A stretch of DNA of 64,000 nucleotides from positions 1-64,000 of the forward strand of contig JASANG010001382.1 in assembly GCA_030248215.1 (NCBI GenBank). Reading direction: 5' to 3'. A model generated the notes under the pieces. That model saw only the letters and a program-made list of their open reading frames with translations. It was not told the origin of the DNA and did not search any database. The position numbers and the translations under genes are program-made. Below are positions 11,346-21,844 of this stretch, piece by piece. Source of the DNA: Enoplolaimus lenunculus. Lineage: Eukaryota; Nematoda; Enoplea; Enoplida; Thoracostomopsidae. Each line of letters opens with the position of its first letter. Positions within the stretch are counted from its first letter, which is position 1.

Positions 11346-11775
11346 TAAGGTTGAGTTAGCCTGTATTGGTCCAAAGAGTCGCCGGGTACTGTGAACACAT
11401 CCTTGGGTCTTTAATTGGCTAATTGAGTGTACGGACGTTTACGTCAGTACTCAACAAGTTCGAGATTGTGGATTGAGATTCAAAGTCCATAAGGATTTAT
11501 GGGTTTTATTCCTTGAGGCGGAAAGTTTGATTAATCTCTAGCCCAACAAGGCGACAACTCCCATATATGCCGCCAATGGGTACCCCGAGACGAGATACGA
11601 TTGTTTTTATTTCACGCTCAAAGCGTTTGAAGCCAACCACAGTAGGACCAGAGTAGCTGTGAGTCGCCTAGAATTATTATGGTCCGGCTTGGAAAAGTAT
11701 CCATCCAGCTTATCAAACCAGTCGTAGTGGGACTACATTTATTGAGCGAAGCTCGCGAACACACGTAAGCACTTA

Positions 11776-12411
11776 AGGTAATATGCAAATTAGTTGTTAG
11801 CTAACTATTCATTTGTCGGTTTTGGGGGTTTGTAAGCAATTTCCTCAGATTCATCGCACCCAAAAACCCTTCAGCCACCCTAATAATTTTTGGAAATATT
11901 TAAAAAGTCCTAATATTGTCTTGTCAATTAAGCTAATATGCAAATTAGCTATTAGCTAACTAATCAATTATCCGTTTTGGAGGTTTGTAAACAATTGATA
12001 CAGATTCTTCGCACCCAAAAACCCTTCAGCCACCCTAATAATTTTTGGAAATATTTAAAAAGTCCTAATATTGTCTTGTCAATTAAGCTAATATGCAAAT
12101 TAGCTATTAGCTAACTAATCAATTATCCGTTTTGGAGGTTTGTAAACAATTGATACAGATTCTTCGCACCCAAAAACCCTTCAGCCACCCTAATAATTTT
12201 TGGAAATATTTAAAAAGTCCTAATATTGTCTTGTCAATTAAGCTAATATGCAAATTAGCTATTAGCTAACTAATCAATTATCCGTTTTGGAGGTTTGTAA
12301 ACAATTGATACAAATTCTTCGCACCCAAAAACCCTTCAGCCACCCTAATAATTTTTGGAATAATTTAAAAAGTTCTAGTTTTGTCTTGTCAATTAAGCTA
12401 ATATGCAAATG
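11776..12411. repeat. 155-bp tandem repeat, about four units
   Basis: AGCTAATATGCAAATTAGCT recurs at 11931, 12086, 12241 and 12396, an exact 155-bp period, with a diverged first unit at 11776. Units 2-4 are nearly identical, so amplification is recent. Each holds CGCACCCAAAAACCCTTCAG and AATTATCCGTTTTGGAGG. AT-rich satellite seed or recent local duplication. Confidence 0.93.
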
Positions 12412-12419
12412 TGAAATGC

Positions 12420-12576
12420 CCACATGCCTACCATTTCTTGAATTTTTGGGTCCCATGTTGAGCTGGCGACGAGCCAGGCGGTCCAGCCGACCATGGAGGC
12501 GCAGTTTTCCAGCCTTCAAATATACAGACGTAGAAGCTACAGACGCTGGCAACCAGGTGCTCACCAAATCATAAAG
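12420..12576. other. GC-richer, non-repeat island; possible exon
   Basis: Directly after the 155-bp tandem array the composition changes and no known family matches. Plus strand offers an ATG in a good context at 12494 (MEAQFSSLQIYRRRSYRRWQ). Minus strand offers a long open frame through the same bases (VASVCSFYVCIFEGWK) ending near a GTAGGC. Neither has a convincing partner exon. Function unknown. Confidence 0.2.
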
Positions 12577-12726
12577 GGGTTAAAATTTATCAGGCAATGA
12601 AATTTTGGACATTAAACAGAATATTTGACAAAAACGGTAAGTTTGGCAAAATTTATACACTACGCACAGTGATATCAGAGACGCAATTATAGACATGAGT
12701 AAAAGCGATTTCTGTATAAACAAATT

Positions 12727-13226
12727 GGCCCATGTATAGAACAGGGCCGGATCGTTTTACGGTGGAACTAAATTTTTTGCTTAGGCTTAGGCTTAGACTT
12801 TAGAAATAGGCTCATCCTTACGGTTAGGTTAAGGCTTAGGCTTAGGATTAGGCTTAGTAATAGGATCATCTTTATGCTTAGGCTTAGGCTTAGAAATAGG
12901 CTCATCCTTAAGCTTACGCTTAGGCTTAGAAATAGACTCATCCTTACGGTTAGGTTTAGGTTTAGGCTTAGGATTAGGCATAGGATTAGGTTTAGTAATA
13001 GGATCATCTTTAGGCTTAGGCTAAGGTTTAGAAATAGGCTCATCCTTACGCTTAGGCTTAGGCTTAGAAATAGGCTCATTCTTACGCTTAGGCTTAGGTT
13101 TAGAAATAGGCTCATCCTTACGCTTAGGCTTAGGCTTAGAAATAGGCTCATTCTTACGGTTAGGCTTAGGCATAGGCTTAGCAATATGGTTATAATACTG
13201 TTCCGGCCCTGTTCTATACATGGGCC
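12727..13226. mobile_element. telomere-like MITE, subfamily B
   Basis: Ends GGCCCATGTATAGAACAGGG and CCCTGTTCTATACATGGGCC are perfect complements. Target duplication AACAAATT/GACAAATC is imperfect. The inside is TTAGGC-type array with spacers such as GAAATAGGCTCATCCTTACG. Subfamily B copies: 24484-25118, 37721-37924, 59474-59627; fragment at 13801. Confidence 0.9.
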
Positions 13227-13423
13227 GACAAATCTGTTGGAAGCTCAAACGGTAGACGTCATTCATTCTTTAGTACAAATTAATTAATTTCAAAAATATT
13301 TTAAGGCCATCAAAAACCAGCAAATCAGATACGCTTATACGAGACTTTTCCCGTTTCAAACTAAACAATTAAGAATTTATAAATTTCTGCGCTTCTCAAG
13401 TAAACGTAAGTATTTTTCTAGGG

Positions 13424-13560
13424 TTGCACTATACTTGTCGTACGGCGCCGGCTTGGACCGTCCGCCAGAATACGGTATTCGGACGTGAGTAATTCCCGTT
13501 CGAGACCGGATCCTGACGCACGGCGCTGGATGCCATCAAACGCATAGCACTACTGTTAGA
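13424..13560. mobile_element. family Z element, partial
   Basis: GGGTTGCACTATACTTGTCG to GATGCCATCAAACGCATAGC. Confidence 0.7.
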
Positions 13561-13800
13561 CCCTAACACACTTTGTGTTCATTTTATACGGGATTTTTAA
13601 CGAAAAGCACATAAAAATATGTTCCAAACACCGAGTACGTCAATGTTTGGTACGGAAAGCGCAGAGTTTACCAGAAGTTGGGCAAACAGCGCTCGTAATA
13701 AACAACAAAATAATACTTGTGTTGTGATACTTTTAATGTTATTGGCTACAAGATACAGAACCTATTAAAAACACGAACAAAACACATTCCTAGAGATATT

Positions 13801-13880
13801 GGCCAATGTACAGGTCAGGGCCGGACCAGTAGTATAAGTATATTCCTAAGACTAAGCCTAAATACAGAGAAACAGCAATA
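13801..13880. mobile_element. telomere-like MITE, left end only
   Basis: GGCCAATGTACAGGTCAGGGCC then GTATATTCCTAAGACTAAGCC; no right end. Confidence 0.7.
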
Positions 13881-14131
13881 AGGCATGCAACTATACTGTA
13901 TATATGAAATGTATTCGAAACCACAGTGCAACTGAATTTTCGTTTCCGGCAATTGACTCTGACGGAGGCGAGTTATGGTTCAATTTGTGTAGTCCCGAAA
14001 AGCCTATCTTATATACAGTTTATTTACTACAGACGTCAGCAAATTATTGTTATAACTGTTATATGTCAAGGGCCTGGAGGCTAAATATCGCCTATTTTTG
14101 CAATTACTTAGAGCTTGCAAATCACAACGTA

Positions 14132-14341
14132 CACTGCAAAAAATGGGCGGTCGAATTGACTCTCTCGAAACAAGGCTTTTCCTTTACTACACAAACTGAG
14201 TCAAATTTCGACTCCACCAGAGTCAAATTCGATTCACTATGTCGCACCGTTTCACTCTGGCGGATTCGAATTTGACTTTTTGTAGTCCGGAAAAACCTAT
14301 TTCCAACAGAGAGTCAATTTGACTCACCATTTTTTACAGTG
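14132..14341. mobile_element. family E MITE
   Basis: TACACTGCAAAAAATGGGCGG to CACCATTTTTTACAGTGTA. Confidence 0.87.
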
Positions 14342-14468
14342 TATACGTAGCAGTTGCCTTTCAAATTCGACCAACTCGTGCAATTGCAAAATACAAAATA
14401 CGCACACAAGTGGGACAAGTCAAATACGCAAGATGGCCTAAAAATACAAATTTTGCCATTCACTTTTT

Positions 14469-15565
14469 GGTCCGTGTAAAGATCAGGGGCGAAACGTTTT
14501 TCTGCGGAACTGCAATACAGTAAGCTTAAGCTTTAGACTCATTTTTTTGCTTGGCTAAGGCTTAGGCTTAGGCTTAGGAACATGCTCATTCTTATGCTTA
14601 GGCTTAGGAATATGCTCATTCTTCTGCTTAGGCTTAGGCTTAGGAATATGCTCATTCTTATGCTTAGGCTTAGGCTTAGGAATATGCTCATTCTTATGCT
14701 TAGGCTTAGGCTTAGGAATATGCTCATTCTTAGGCTTAGGCTTAGGCTTAGGAATATGCTCATTCTTATGCTTAGGTTTAGGCTTAGGAATATGTTCATT
14801 CTTAGGCTTAGGCTTAGGCTTAGGAATATGCTCATTCTTATGCTTAGGCTTAGGCTTAGGAATATGCTCATTCTTAGGCTTAGGCTTAGGCTTAGGAATA
14901 TGCTCATTCTTAGGCTTAGGCTTAGGCTTAGGAATATGCTCATTCTTATGCTTAGGCTTAGGCTTAGGAATATGCTCATTCTTAGGCTTAGGCTTAGGCT
15001 TAGGAATATGCTCATTCTTAGGCTTAGGCTTAGGCTTAGGAATATGCTCATTCTTATGCTTAGGCTTAGGCTTAGGAATATGCTCATTCTTAGGCTTAGG
15101 CTTAGGCTTAGGAATATGCTCATTCTTATGCTTAGCCTTAGGCTTAGGAATATGCTCATTCTTAGGCTTAGGCTTAGGCTTAGGAATATGCTCATTCTTA
15201 TGCTTAGGCTTAGGCTTAGGAATATGCTCATTCTTAGGCTTAGGCTTAGGCTTAGGAATATGCTCATTCTTAGGCTTAGGCTTAGGCTTAGGAATATGCT
15301 CATTCTTATGCTTAAGCTTAGGCTTAGGAATATGCTCATTCTTAGGCTTAGGCTTAGGAATATGCTCATTCTTATGCTTAGGCTTAGGCTTAGGAATATG
15401 CTCATTCTTAGGCTTAGGCTTAGGCCTAGGAATATGCTCATTCTTAGGCTTAGGCTTAGGCTTAGGAATATGCTCATTCTTAGGCTTAGCCTTAGGCTTA
15501 GGCTTGGGCTTTAGGCTTTGGAATATGCTTATAATACTGTTCTGCCCCTGTTCTTTACATTGGCC
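14469..15565. mobile_element. telomere-like MITE, largest copy (about 1.1 kb)
   Basis: Perfect 8-bp target duplication CACTTTTT at 14461-14468 and 15566-15573. Ends GGTCCGTGTAAAGATCAGGGG and CCCCTGTTCTTTACATTGGCC. The interior (about 14555-15525) is some 26 copies of a 36-bp unit: AATATGCTCATTC plus about four TTAGGC-type hexamers, every second or third unit carrying TTATGC in place of one TTAGGC. Because 36 is a multiple of 3, all frames stay open for over 300 codons; these are not genes. Confidence 0.95.
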
Positions 15566-15709
15566 CACTTTTTCCAAAACTATAAGGTCTATCGTCAACT
15601 GGTGATAGGTGCTACACACATTTGAAAATACGGGCCTTTGGCTTCGACTACGATGCGTGATTTGTGTCTGACATGGATCAACTTAGATAAAAACAATATC
15701 CGGTACCCA

Positions 15710-15840
15710 CAATAGGGTACATCCGTGCGTTTACCTCCGGCTCCGGCGGACAATCGACCTCCGTCTCTGGCAAATTTTGTCGGCCGCCATCTCCGGTTCC
15801 GGCTCCGGTAGTTTTCTCGTCCGGTGGCAGCCTGGTACCA
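15710..15840. mobile_element. hAT-type CCGGAGG MITE, eroded ends
   Basis: AGGGTACATCCGTGCG, CTCCGGCTCCGGCGGAC and CATCTCCGGTTCCGGCTCC. Confidence 0.65.
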
Positions 15841-16347
15841 ACCTTAACCATATGTTTCAATAATGTTTGCTACAAGAAACCAAACAAACTGGTTCAAAGT
15901 TTAGGTTTGGTATTTTTTATTAAATCACTCGCTTATTTAAAGCTTAATGGATTTCTGGCGTTTTTTCATACGCAAAAACACTGAATTTGGCGAGTGTTTA
16001 TGGAACGGGTAAGAACAGTAAATGATTTGAATTTTACATCTGTTCAAATCGAACCAAAGACGCCAAACACTGTATTTTGAACCGAAACATTGATTCAACC
16101 GTAGTTTCAACTTATGGATTGAACTGAATCGACTAGAAACTCAACTGCCCCCCCTCAGCCTTAACCGGAACAATTTGGGGCGGGTGTCATTAAGGTGTAT
16201 TTTGTACCAAAATAGAACCATTATAATTTCTGACGGCGTAGCCATATTTTATAGTGATTTACGTTGTATACCAGCGTGGCTTCAGTCAAAAATTGTAAAT
16301 CGTTTTGTTTCCAATAAATCCTGTAAAAATATTAACAAAAATAACGT

Positions 16348-16645
16348 GGCCAATGTAAAGAACAGTGGCAGAGCATATTTCTACGCCTAAGCCAAAGCGT
16401 AAGAATGAGCATATTCCTAAGCCTAAGCCTAAACCTAAGCCTAAGCCTAAGCCTAAGCGTAAGAATAAGCATATTCCTAAGCCTAAACCTAAGCCTAAGC
16501 CTAAATTTAAGCCTAAGCGTAAGAATGATCACATTCCTAAGCCTAAGCCTAAACATAAGCCAAGCAAAAAATAGTGTAAAGCTTTTTAGCTTACTCTATT
16601 GCAATCCCACAGAAAGACGTTCCGCTTCTGACCTTCACATCGGCC
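16348..16645. mobile_element. telomere-like MITE, subfamily A
   Basis: GGCCAATGTAAAGAACAGTGG to CTTCACATCGGCC; target duplication AATAACGT/AATCACGT (7 of 8). About 150 bp of GCCTAA-type array inside. Confidence 0.9.
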
Positions 16646-16942
16646 AATCACGTTCAGCCGTCCTTTATATAATCACCTCTTTGCCCTAATAATACCTTGT
16701 TCATATATGAAGGATTCGTTCATTTAAATATCCGCTTTATATTTTGTAAAACTTCATATCCTTCTGATAAAATATGAGTCTTAGTCAAGCGTTTACTATG
16801 CATACTTTAACAAGAGTTTGCACGTAAACACGGTTTTCATGGCTCTTATAAAATGTACCACCGCACGTTGTGTTTTTGGACGACCCTGTAAACTAAAAGC
16901 TAAGGTGATTTAACAACTTTACTGACAATATTTACCTGCTAT

Positions 16943-17030
16943 CAGGGTACAACCGAAGGTCTGCCTCCTGGTCTGGCTCCGGTAGAAAATCGGCCTCCGG
17001 CTCTGGCTCCTGGATTTTTCCCATCCGTTC
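16943..17030. mobile_element. hAT-type CCGGAGG MITE, one end
   Basis: CAGGGTACAACCGAAGGTCTG then CCTCCGGCTCTGGCTCC; adjoins the GACGACGCC minisatellite element. Confidence 0.7.
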
Positions 17031-17035
17031 ACCAT

Positions 17036-17250
17036 ACTGTATTGTACGTGAGTAACTTCGCGTACAATACCACACAGTAACGCCCGGTGACGAATGACGG
17101 CGACAGACGACGCCAGACGGCGACAAACGACGCCAGACGGCGACAGACGACGCCAGACGGCGACAGACGACGCCAGACGGCGACAGACGACGCCAGACGG
17201 CGACAGACGATGCCAGACGTCATCAAAAGTATAGCGTTACCCTTACTCCA
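17036..17250. repeat. GC-rich inverted element with 20-bp minisatellite
   Basis: CGACAGACGACGCCAGACGG repeats about seven times (17098-17220). It belongs to a family (Z) with an end like GACGTCATCAAAAGTATAGCG and interiors of CGCCGTCCG-type repeats: 13424-13560, 19860-20045, 22505-22635, 32098-32175, 32395-32510, 58860-59090. Confidence 0.8.
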
Positions 17251-17478
17251 CGACCAACATACAAACCCCAACGCTCCCACCTTGAAGTGTCTAAATTTTA
17301 CGTAAACCTTCTCGTAGATGAATACTTTCCCCTTAAACCTGGACCTTCAGATGATGAAAAGCGTTCATCAACACCGCTAAACTTTGCAAGATCGTCGTGA
17401 TACAAGGGGTGGTTTGATTCTAAATTTCGACCACACTAATTGCTATTTTGGATAGCTTCAACGCTGATTATTCGTATT

Positions 17479-17640
17479 GGCCAATGTAAAGAACAGGGGC
17501 GGAACAGTATTATAAGCATATTACTCAGCCTTAACCTGAGCTTAAAAGCCTAAGCCTAAGCGTAAGAATGAGCCTATTCCTAAGCCTAAGCCTGAGCAAT
17601 TAGTCTAAAGTTAAAACTGACTCTATACCCGTCAAAAATA
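17479..17640. mobile_element. telomere-like MITE, right end lost
   Basis: GGCCAATGTAAAGAACAGGGG and GCCTAAGCGTAAGAATGAGCC, then AATTAGTCTAAAGTTAAAAC; stops before the right terminal repeat. Confidence 0.82.
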
Positions 17641-17984
17641 TTAAACCAAGAAATTATTTAAATAAATACATAGCTAGCGATCAATTAAAATACCTAAGAC
17701 AGTGGTTACATAAACGAAAATGAGGTAGACGGCATTGCCGTAATTTTTGACGTATTTTTCAAGTCAAAAACCCTTCAAAAAATATACATTTGTCAACAAA
17801 ATATTATAAGCAATTTGAACCTAAAAAATCAATGGTTTATGTGTCACCCTGTCATTCCCCTTCAGGGCCGGAGCAGCCTCCCCCCATACCCCTCATTTGG
17901 GGGCTTACCCCTCCAGGGGTTCCCCACAAATGGTTAAACAACAGCCGCCGAAGATTTAAAATGCGTCTGGCTTCTCGCTCGCTA

Positions 17985-19429
17985 TGCTCGTTCTTACGCT
18001 TAAGCTTAGGCTTAGGAATATGCTCATTCTTATGCTTAGGCTTAGGCGTAGGAATATGCTCATTCTTATGCTTAGGCTTAGGCGTAGGAATATGCTAATT
18101 CTTATGCTTAGGCTTAGGCTTAGGAATATGCTCATTCTTATGCTTAGGCTTAGGCTTAGGAATATGCTAATTCTTATGCTTAGGCTGAGGCTTAGGAATA
18201 TGCTCATTCTTATGCTTAGGCTTAGGCTTAGGAATATGCTAATTCTTATGCTTGGGCTGAGGCGTAGGAATATGCTCATTCTTATGCTTAGGCTTAGGCT
18301 TAGGAATATGCTAATTCTTATGCTTAGGCTTAGGAATATGCTAATTCTTATGCTTAGGCTTAGGCTTAGGAATATGCTCATTCTTATGGTTAGGCTTAGG
18401 CTTAGGAATATGCTCATTCTTATGGTTACGCTTAGGTTTAGGAATATGCTCATTCTTATGCTTAGGCTTAGGCTTAGGCTTAAGCTTTAGGCTTACGAAT
18501 ATGCTAATTCTTATGCTTAGGCTTAGGCTTAGGAATATGCTCATTCTTATGCTTAAGCTTAGGCTTAGGAATATGCTCATTCTTATGCTTATGCGGGGTT
18601 CACGTTATAACCGGGGCAGTTTGGGACACGTTTTGTCCCTATTAGACTATTGGGTCAGATTTTGTCTGCTTGTAGACCCCATATCGTATTCAAATATTCG
18701 TATTTGTCTGCCAATATCATGTGTAGGTCACCTTTTGTCCTTCAATATCGTATGATATTCGAGGCATTGTCTGCGAATATCATATGATATATTTTCAAAT
18801 GTCTGCGTAGTTGAGGTAACATACCTAAATTGTCCTGTTGAATATCATATGATACTAGAATTTGAAATTTGAATTTTTGAATTATGAAGCTGTGGTTTTA
18901 AGCGATTTTGTGTCGGAAACGATTTGCAGACATGTATTTGGTATTTAAAGCACGTTTGTGCCTCTGCCGTCCAACTTTTCATTCATTTATTAGTACCCTA
19001 AGGTTACACTGTCCCGCTGAATATCATATGATATTCGTTGAAATTTTGGAATATCATATGATATTCACACAAATGTCCGACAGTGTCACATGACATACCG
19101 TCCCTTGTACACATTTATCATTTGAGAGCGGTGGTTTGTAAGCTAATGTCATATGACATTCGAGTTTTGTCTGTTGACCCGCTATAAGTGCCCAAATTTT
19201 AACGTTGACGTCAAATCAACATGGGACAAACTTTGTCCCGCCTGCCCGGTTATAACGTGAACCCCGCATTAGGCTTAGGCTTAAGCCTTAGGAATATGCT
19301 CATTCTTATTCTTACACTTAGGCTTAGGCTTAAGAATATGCTTATTGTTACGTTTTAGGCTTAGGCTTCGGCTTAGGCTTAGGCTTAGGAGTATGCTTTA
19401 CTATTCCGCCCCTGTTCTTTACATTGACC
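17985..19429. mobile_element. telomere-like MITE with large array, interrupted by another element
   Basis: Array of the 36-bp-type unit from 17985 to 18593 and again 19270 to 19400; right end TCCGCCCCTGTTCTTTACATTGACC. The left terminal repeat is missing. The gap 18593-19269 is a separate element with its own inverted repeats. Spacer variants GAATATGCTAATTC and GAATATGCTCATTC alternate. Confidence 0.88.
18593..19269. mobile_element. inverted-repeat element inserted in the telomere-like array; TTA target duplication
   Basis: Ends TGCGGGGTTCACGTTATAAC and GTTATAACGTGAACCCCGCA are perfect complements. The host array reads TTA on both sides, consistent with a 3-bp TTA duplication as made by PIF/Harbinger-type transposases. 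The inside carries several palindromes of the form GAATATCATATGATATTC (near 18720, 18775, 18840, 19019, 19051, 19146). No ORF of note. Confidence 0.85.
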
Positions 19430-19859
19430 AAAACCGTCAACCGCGACCTACAGAATAACGCCGGTAGGACGCGTATCTTTCAACGGTTATAATTTCAGTT
19501 AGACTGAAACCATTAGGTTACCTTTATTTACCGGGTTTTTTTCCGTAGTTTCCTTTTAAAACCAGACCGCATGCGGCAAACATCAAAACGATGGGAGTCA
19601 CACAGCGCCAGAAAGCCTACAGATTTCCGTTTGTGAGTCTACTGCTAGACAGCATCGCTGCTTATCAGTAGGTTAAGTGAGATACGAAGCATACACAGTT
19701 TATGAAAACTTCTAACTTTAGACTTAAATAACTGAACTAAACAAAATATGCCAATGGTTAAAAGCGTAAACTTATTATTGTGAAGGTAAAATAGATAAGC
19801 CATATGTGTAAATTGTATATTCTTAGAAGATGTATATAGTTTTTTATAATGGCATACAC

Positions 19860-20045
19860 CTTGAGGGTTGCGCTATACTTTTTTGACTTGCGGCACTGAG
19901 CGACGTTCGTTCGGCGCCGCCCGTCTCCGTACGGTATCGTACGCCAAATAACTTCCGTACGGTAACGTATGGTGAAGGACGGTTACGGACGGCGCCGTAC
20001 CGGAGACGGACGATGCCGGACGTCAAGTATAGCGCAACCCTTACT
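19860..20045. mobile_element. family Z inverted-repeat element
   Basis: GAGGGTTGCGCTATACTTTT to CAAGTATAGCGCAACCCTTA: perfect inverted ends around CGTACGGTA-rich core. Confidence 0.82.
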
Positions 20046-20198
20046 GGTAAATATAATATCTATAAGGGCAAGCAAAGCCGCTTGCGTTGATCGGGGTTCA
20101 ATCATACTTGTAGCTTATGAGTTGATTAGAAAATTCTGCCTTTTCGCAAAATTTTATTGTTTCGAGTGCTAATTTCTTGATCGGTTATAGCAGTTTCA

Positions 20199-20356
20199 TC
20201 ATACTATTTCCTTCAAAAGCTTAGCGGCATCTTCGGGACTGCAGTATGAAATGTATATGCCCTCCGCTGTCACAAATAGTTTGGGTCGAAACACACCGCT
20301 ATGGTTCAACTGTACGCCAAAGCCCGAAAATCCGACGTCCAACCCAAAAGAGGCCC
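20199..20356 (-). CDS. possible C-terminal exon, product unknown
   Basis: The minus strand reads through ASFGLDVGFSGFGVQLNHSG, VFRPKLFVTAEGIYIS and CSPEDAAKLLKEIV to a stop. It is preceded by a long T-tract and TTTGAG that could be a 3' splice acceptor. The residue pattern (alternating hydrophobic strand, then an EDAAKLLKEI amphipathic helix) looks like real protein. I do not recognise a family. A second exon-like frame at 21134-21230 (DFDSLCHQHWSLITFCLKP, donor GTAAAA) lies upstream on the same strand, but its exit phase does not fit either AG before this exon. Confidence 0.35.
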
Positions 20357-20619
20357 TCTCAAAAAAAAACCCGAGGCCCACAAAAAAAAAAAAAAAAAAA
20401 AAACCGAACAGATATTCTGAAAAAACACAAAAGGCTATGAAAAACGCAAAAAAACTATAAAAACACAAAAAACTGCGAAAAAGCGTTAGAAATATGTTTA
20501 TGTTGAAAATTTTAATTTTAGTCGGTGATGACCAAAAGTTGACCGCGACCGAAATTTTTCTTAGTCGGTCTTGCTAGTGTCGGATTCGGTTTTGAACTAA
20601 AACCGATCATCCATGCTCA

Positions 20620-20971
20620 GGCCAATGTAAAGAACAGGGGCGGAACAGTATTATAAGCATATTCCAAAAACCTAAGCCTAAGTCTAAGCCTAAGCCTAAG
20701 CCTAAGCGTAAGAATGAGCATATTCCTAAGCCTAAGTATAAGCATAAGAATGAGCATATTCCTAAGCCTAAGTATAAGCATAAGAATGAGCATATTCCTA
20801 AGCCTAAGCCTAAGCATAAGAATGAGCATATTCCTAAGCCTAAGCATAAGCATAAGAATGAGCATATTCCTAAGCCTAAGCCTAAGCCAAGCAAAAAATT
20901 AGTCAAAAGCTTAAGTTTACTCTATTGTAGTCCCACAGAAAAACGTTCCGCCCCTGATCTTTACATGGGCC
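20620..20971. mobile_element. telomere-like MITE, subfamily A
   Basis: GGCCAATGTAAAGAACAGGGG to CCCCTGATCTTTACATGGGCC; target duplication CATGCTCA/CCTGCTCA. Array with five spacers of the GAATGAGCATATTCC type. The last portion (CAAGCAAAAAATTAGTCAAA, then CTCTATTGTAGTCCCACAG) is conserved across subfamily A. Confidence 0.93.
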
Positions 20972-21133
20972 CCTGCTCACAACTCCAGCTTGTCTTTTTT
21001 GAAAGAACCCGTTGGCTTTGGAGTGTCGAAATATGTTTCTAATTTTTTACACAAAGCTGGTTTGAACTTTCGTTGAGTCGAATCAGTTTCCTAATCCCCG
21101 TTACAATGCGATTACAATTAATTAAGGTTTTAC

Positions 21134-21230
21134 CTGGGTCTCCTGTCCTGGGTGCGTACAAACTTATGATGGCTGGTTTCAGGCAAAATGTGATGAGACT
21201 CCAATGCTGGTGGCACAATGAGTCAAAATC
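21134..21230 (-). CDS. possible internal exon, product unknown
   Basis: Minus-strand frame DFDSLCHQHWSLITFCLKP then AIISLYAPRTGDPG, bounded by CAAG at the 5' side and a GTAAAA donor. Length 97 nt, entry phase 0, exit phase 1. No family recognised. The acceptor lacks a strong pyrimidine tract, so this may be chance. Confidence 0.18.
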
Positions 21231-21844
21231 CTTGTAAAACACGGAACAACTATGGAATCATTGATATGGAGTTGCTAAGGTTACGGTTCAGAATACCAAA
21301 ATAAACCCGATTAGTTCAGATGACAATGGCAGGGTTTTCGAAACCCTACTCAAGTACGACTTAGCACTCAAGTACGGGCTAAGTAATTGCTTAACTATTT
21401 TACCGTTTTTAAAAGCGTATTTAAGTAAAGTAAATACTTTAATCGCTGGCTAAATTTGATATACTACAAATTAACCGCTCAGGGGCGCGAAAATTTAAGA
21501 ATTTACTTAAGCCGGCGAATTATGTAATTACTTTCGTATAGCTTAAGTAACTTAAGTAAAATTTCAGAAACCCAGCTGTTGTGTGTCTTCTGATCGCGTT
21601 TTCCTAACAGTGGCTTCTCGTGAAGGCATAACTTAATTTAAAAGTAGTTTGTAAGCGAATGCAAGACGAGTAAATCAATTTTCGGATTCTTACATTTGGT
21701 AGAATATTCTAAAACACTATCAAATTGGTGATAATATGATAAGCCAACCTTACATTTATTTTTCGCTGCCAATCGCATACCAGCTCGTAATCGGACTTCA
21801 GCCAGAAATACCTGGCTCTACCTATCTGTATTCTAAAATACCTG

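Noticed and set aside
12768-13287. ORFs of about 137 codons on both strands
   Set aside because: Array of the subfamily B MITE at 12727-13226.
14555-15525. CRISPR array, because of regular spacing
   Set aside because: Repeat and spacer are both parts of one repeating unit; there are no unique spacers, and the genome has introns.
14535-15530. A true chromosome end or fusion scar
   Set aside because: The array has transposon termini and a perfect 8-bp duplication, and unique sequence continues on both sides.
14539-15619. ORFs of 310-354 codons on both strands (repeats such as [10 protein letters not shown] and [10 protein letters not shown])
   Set aside because: They translate a 36-bp telomere-like unit; its length is a multiple of three, so every frame without a stop in the unit stays open. 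The element has transposon ends and a target duplication.
17956-18580. ORFs of about 165 codons on both strands
   Set aside because: Telomere-like array again.
20375-20402. Poly-A tail of a processed retrocopy on the plus strand
   Set aside because: Upstream plus-strand sequence has no recognisable coding match, and the tract fits better as a pyrimidine tract for a minus-strand acceptor; left unresolved.
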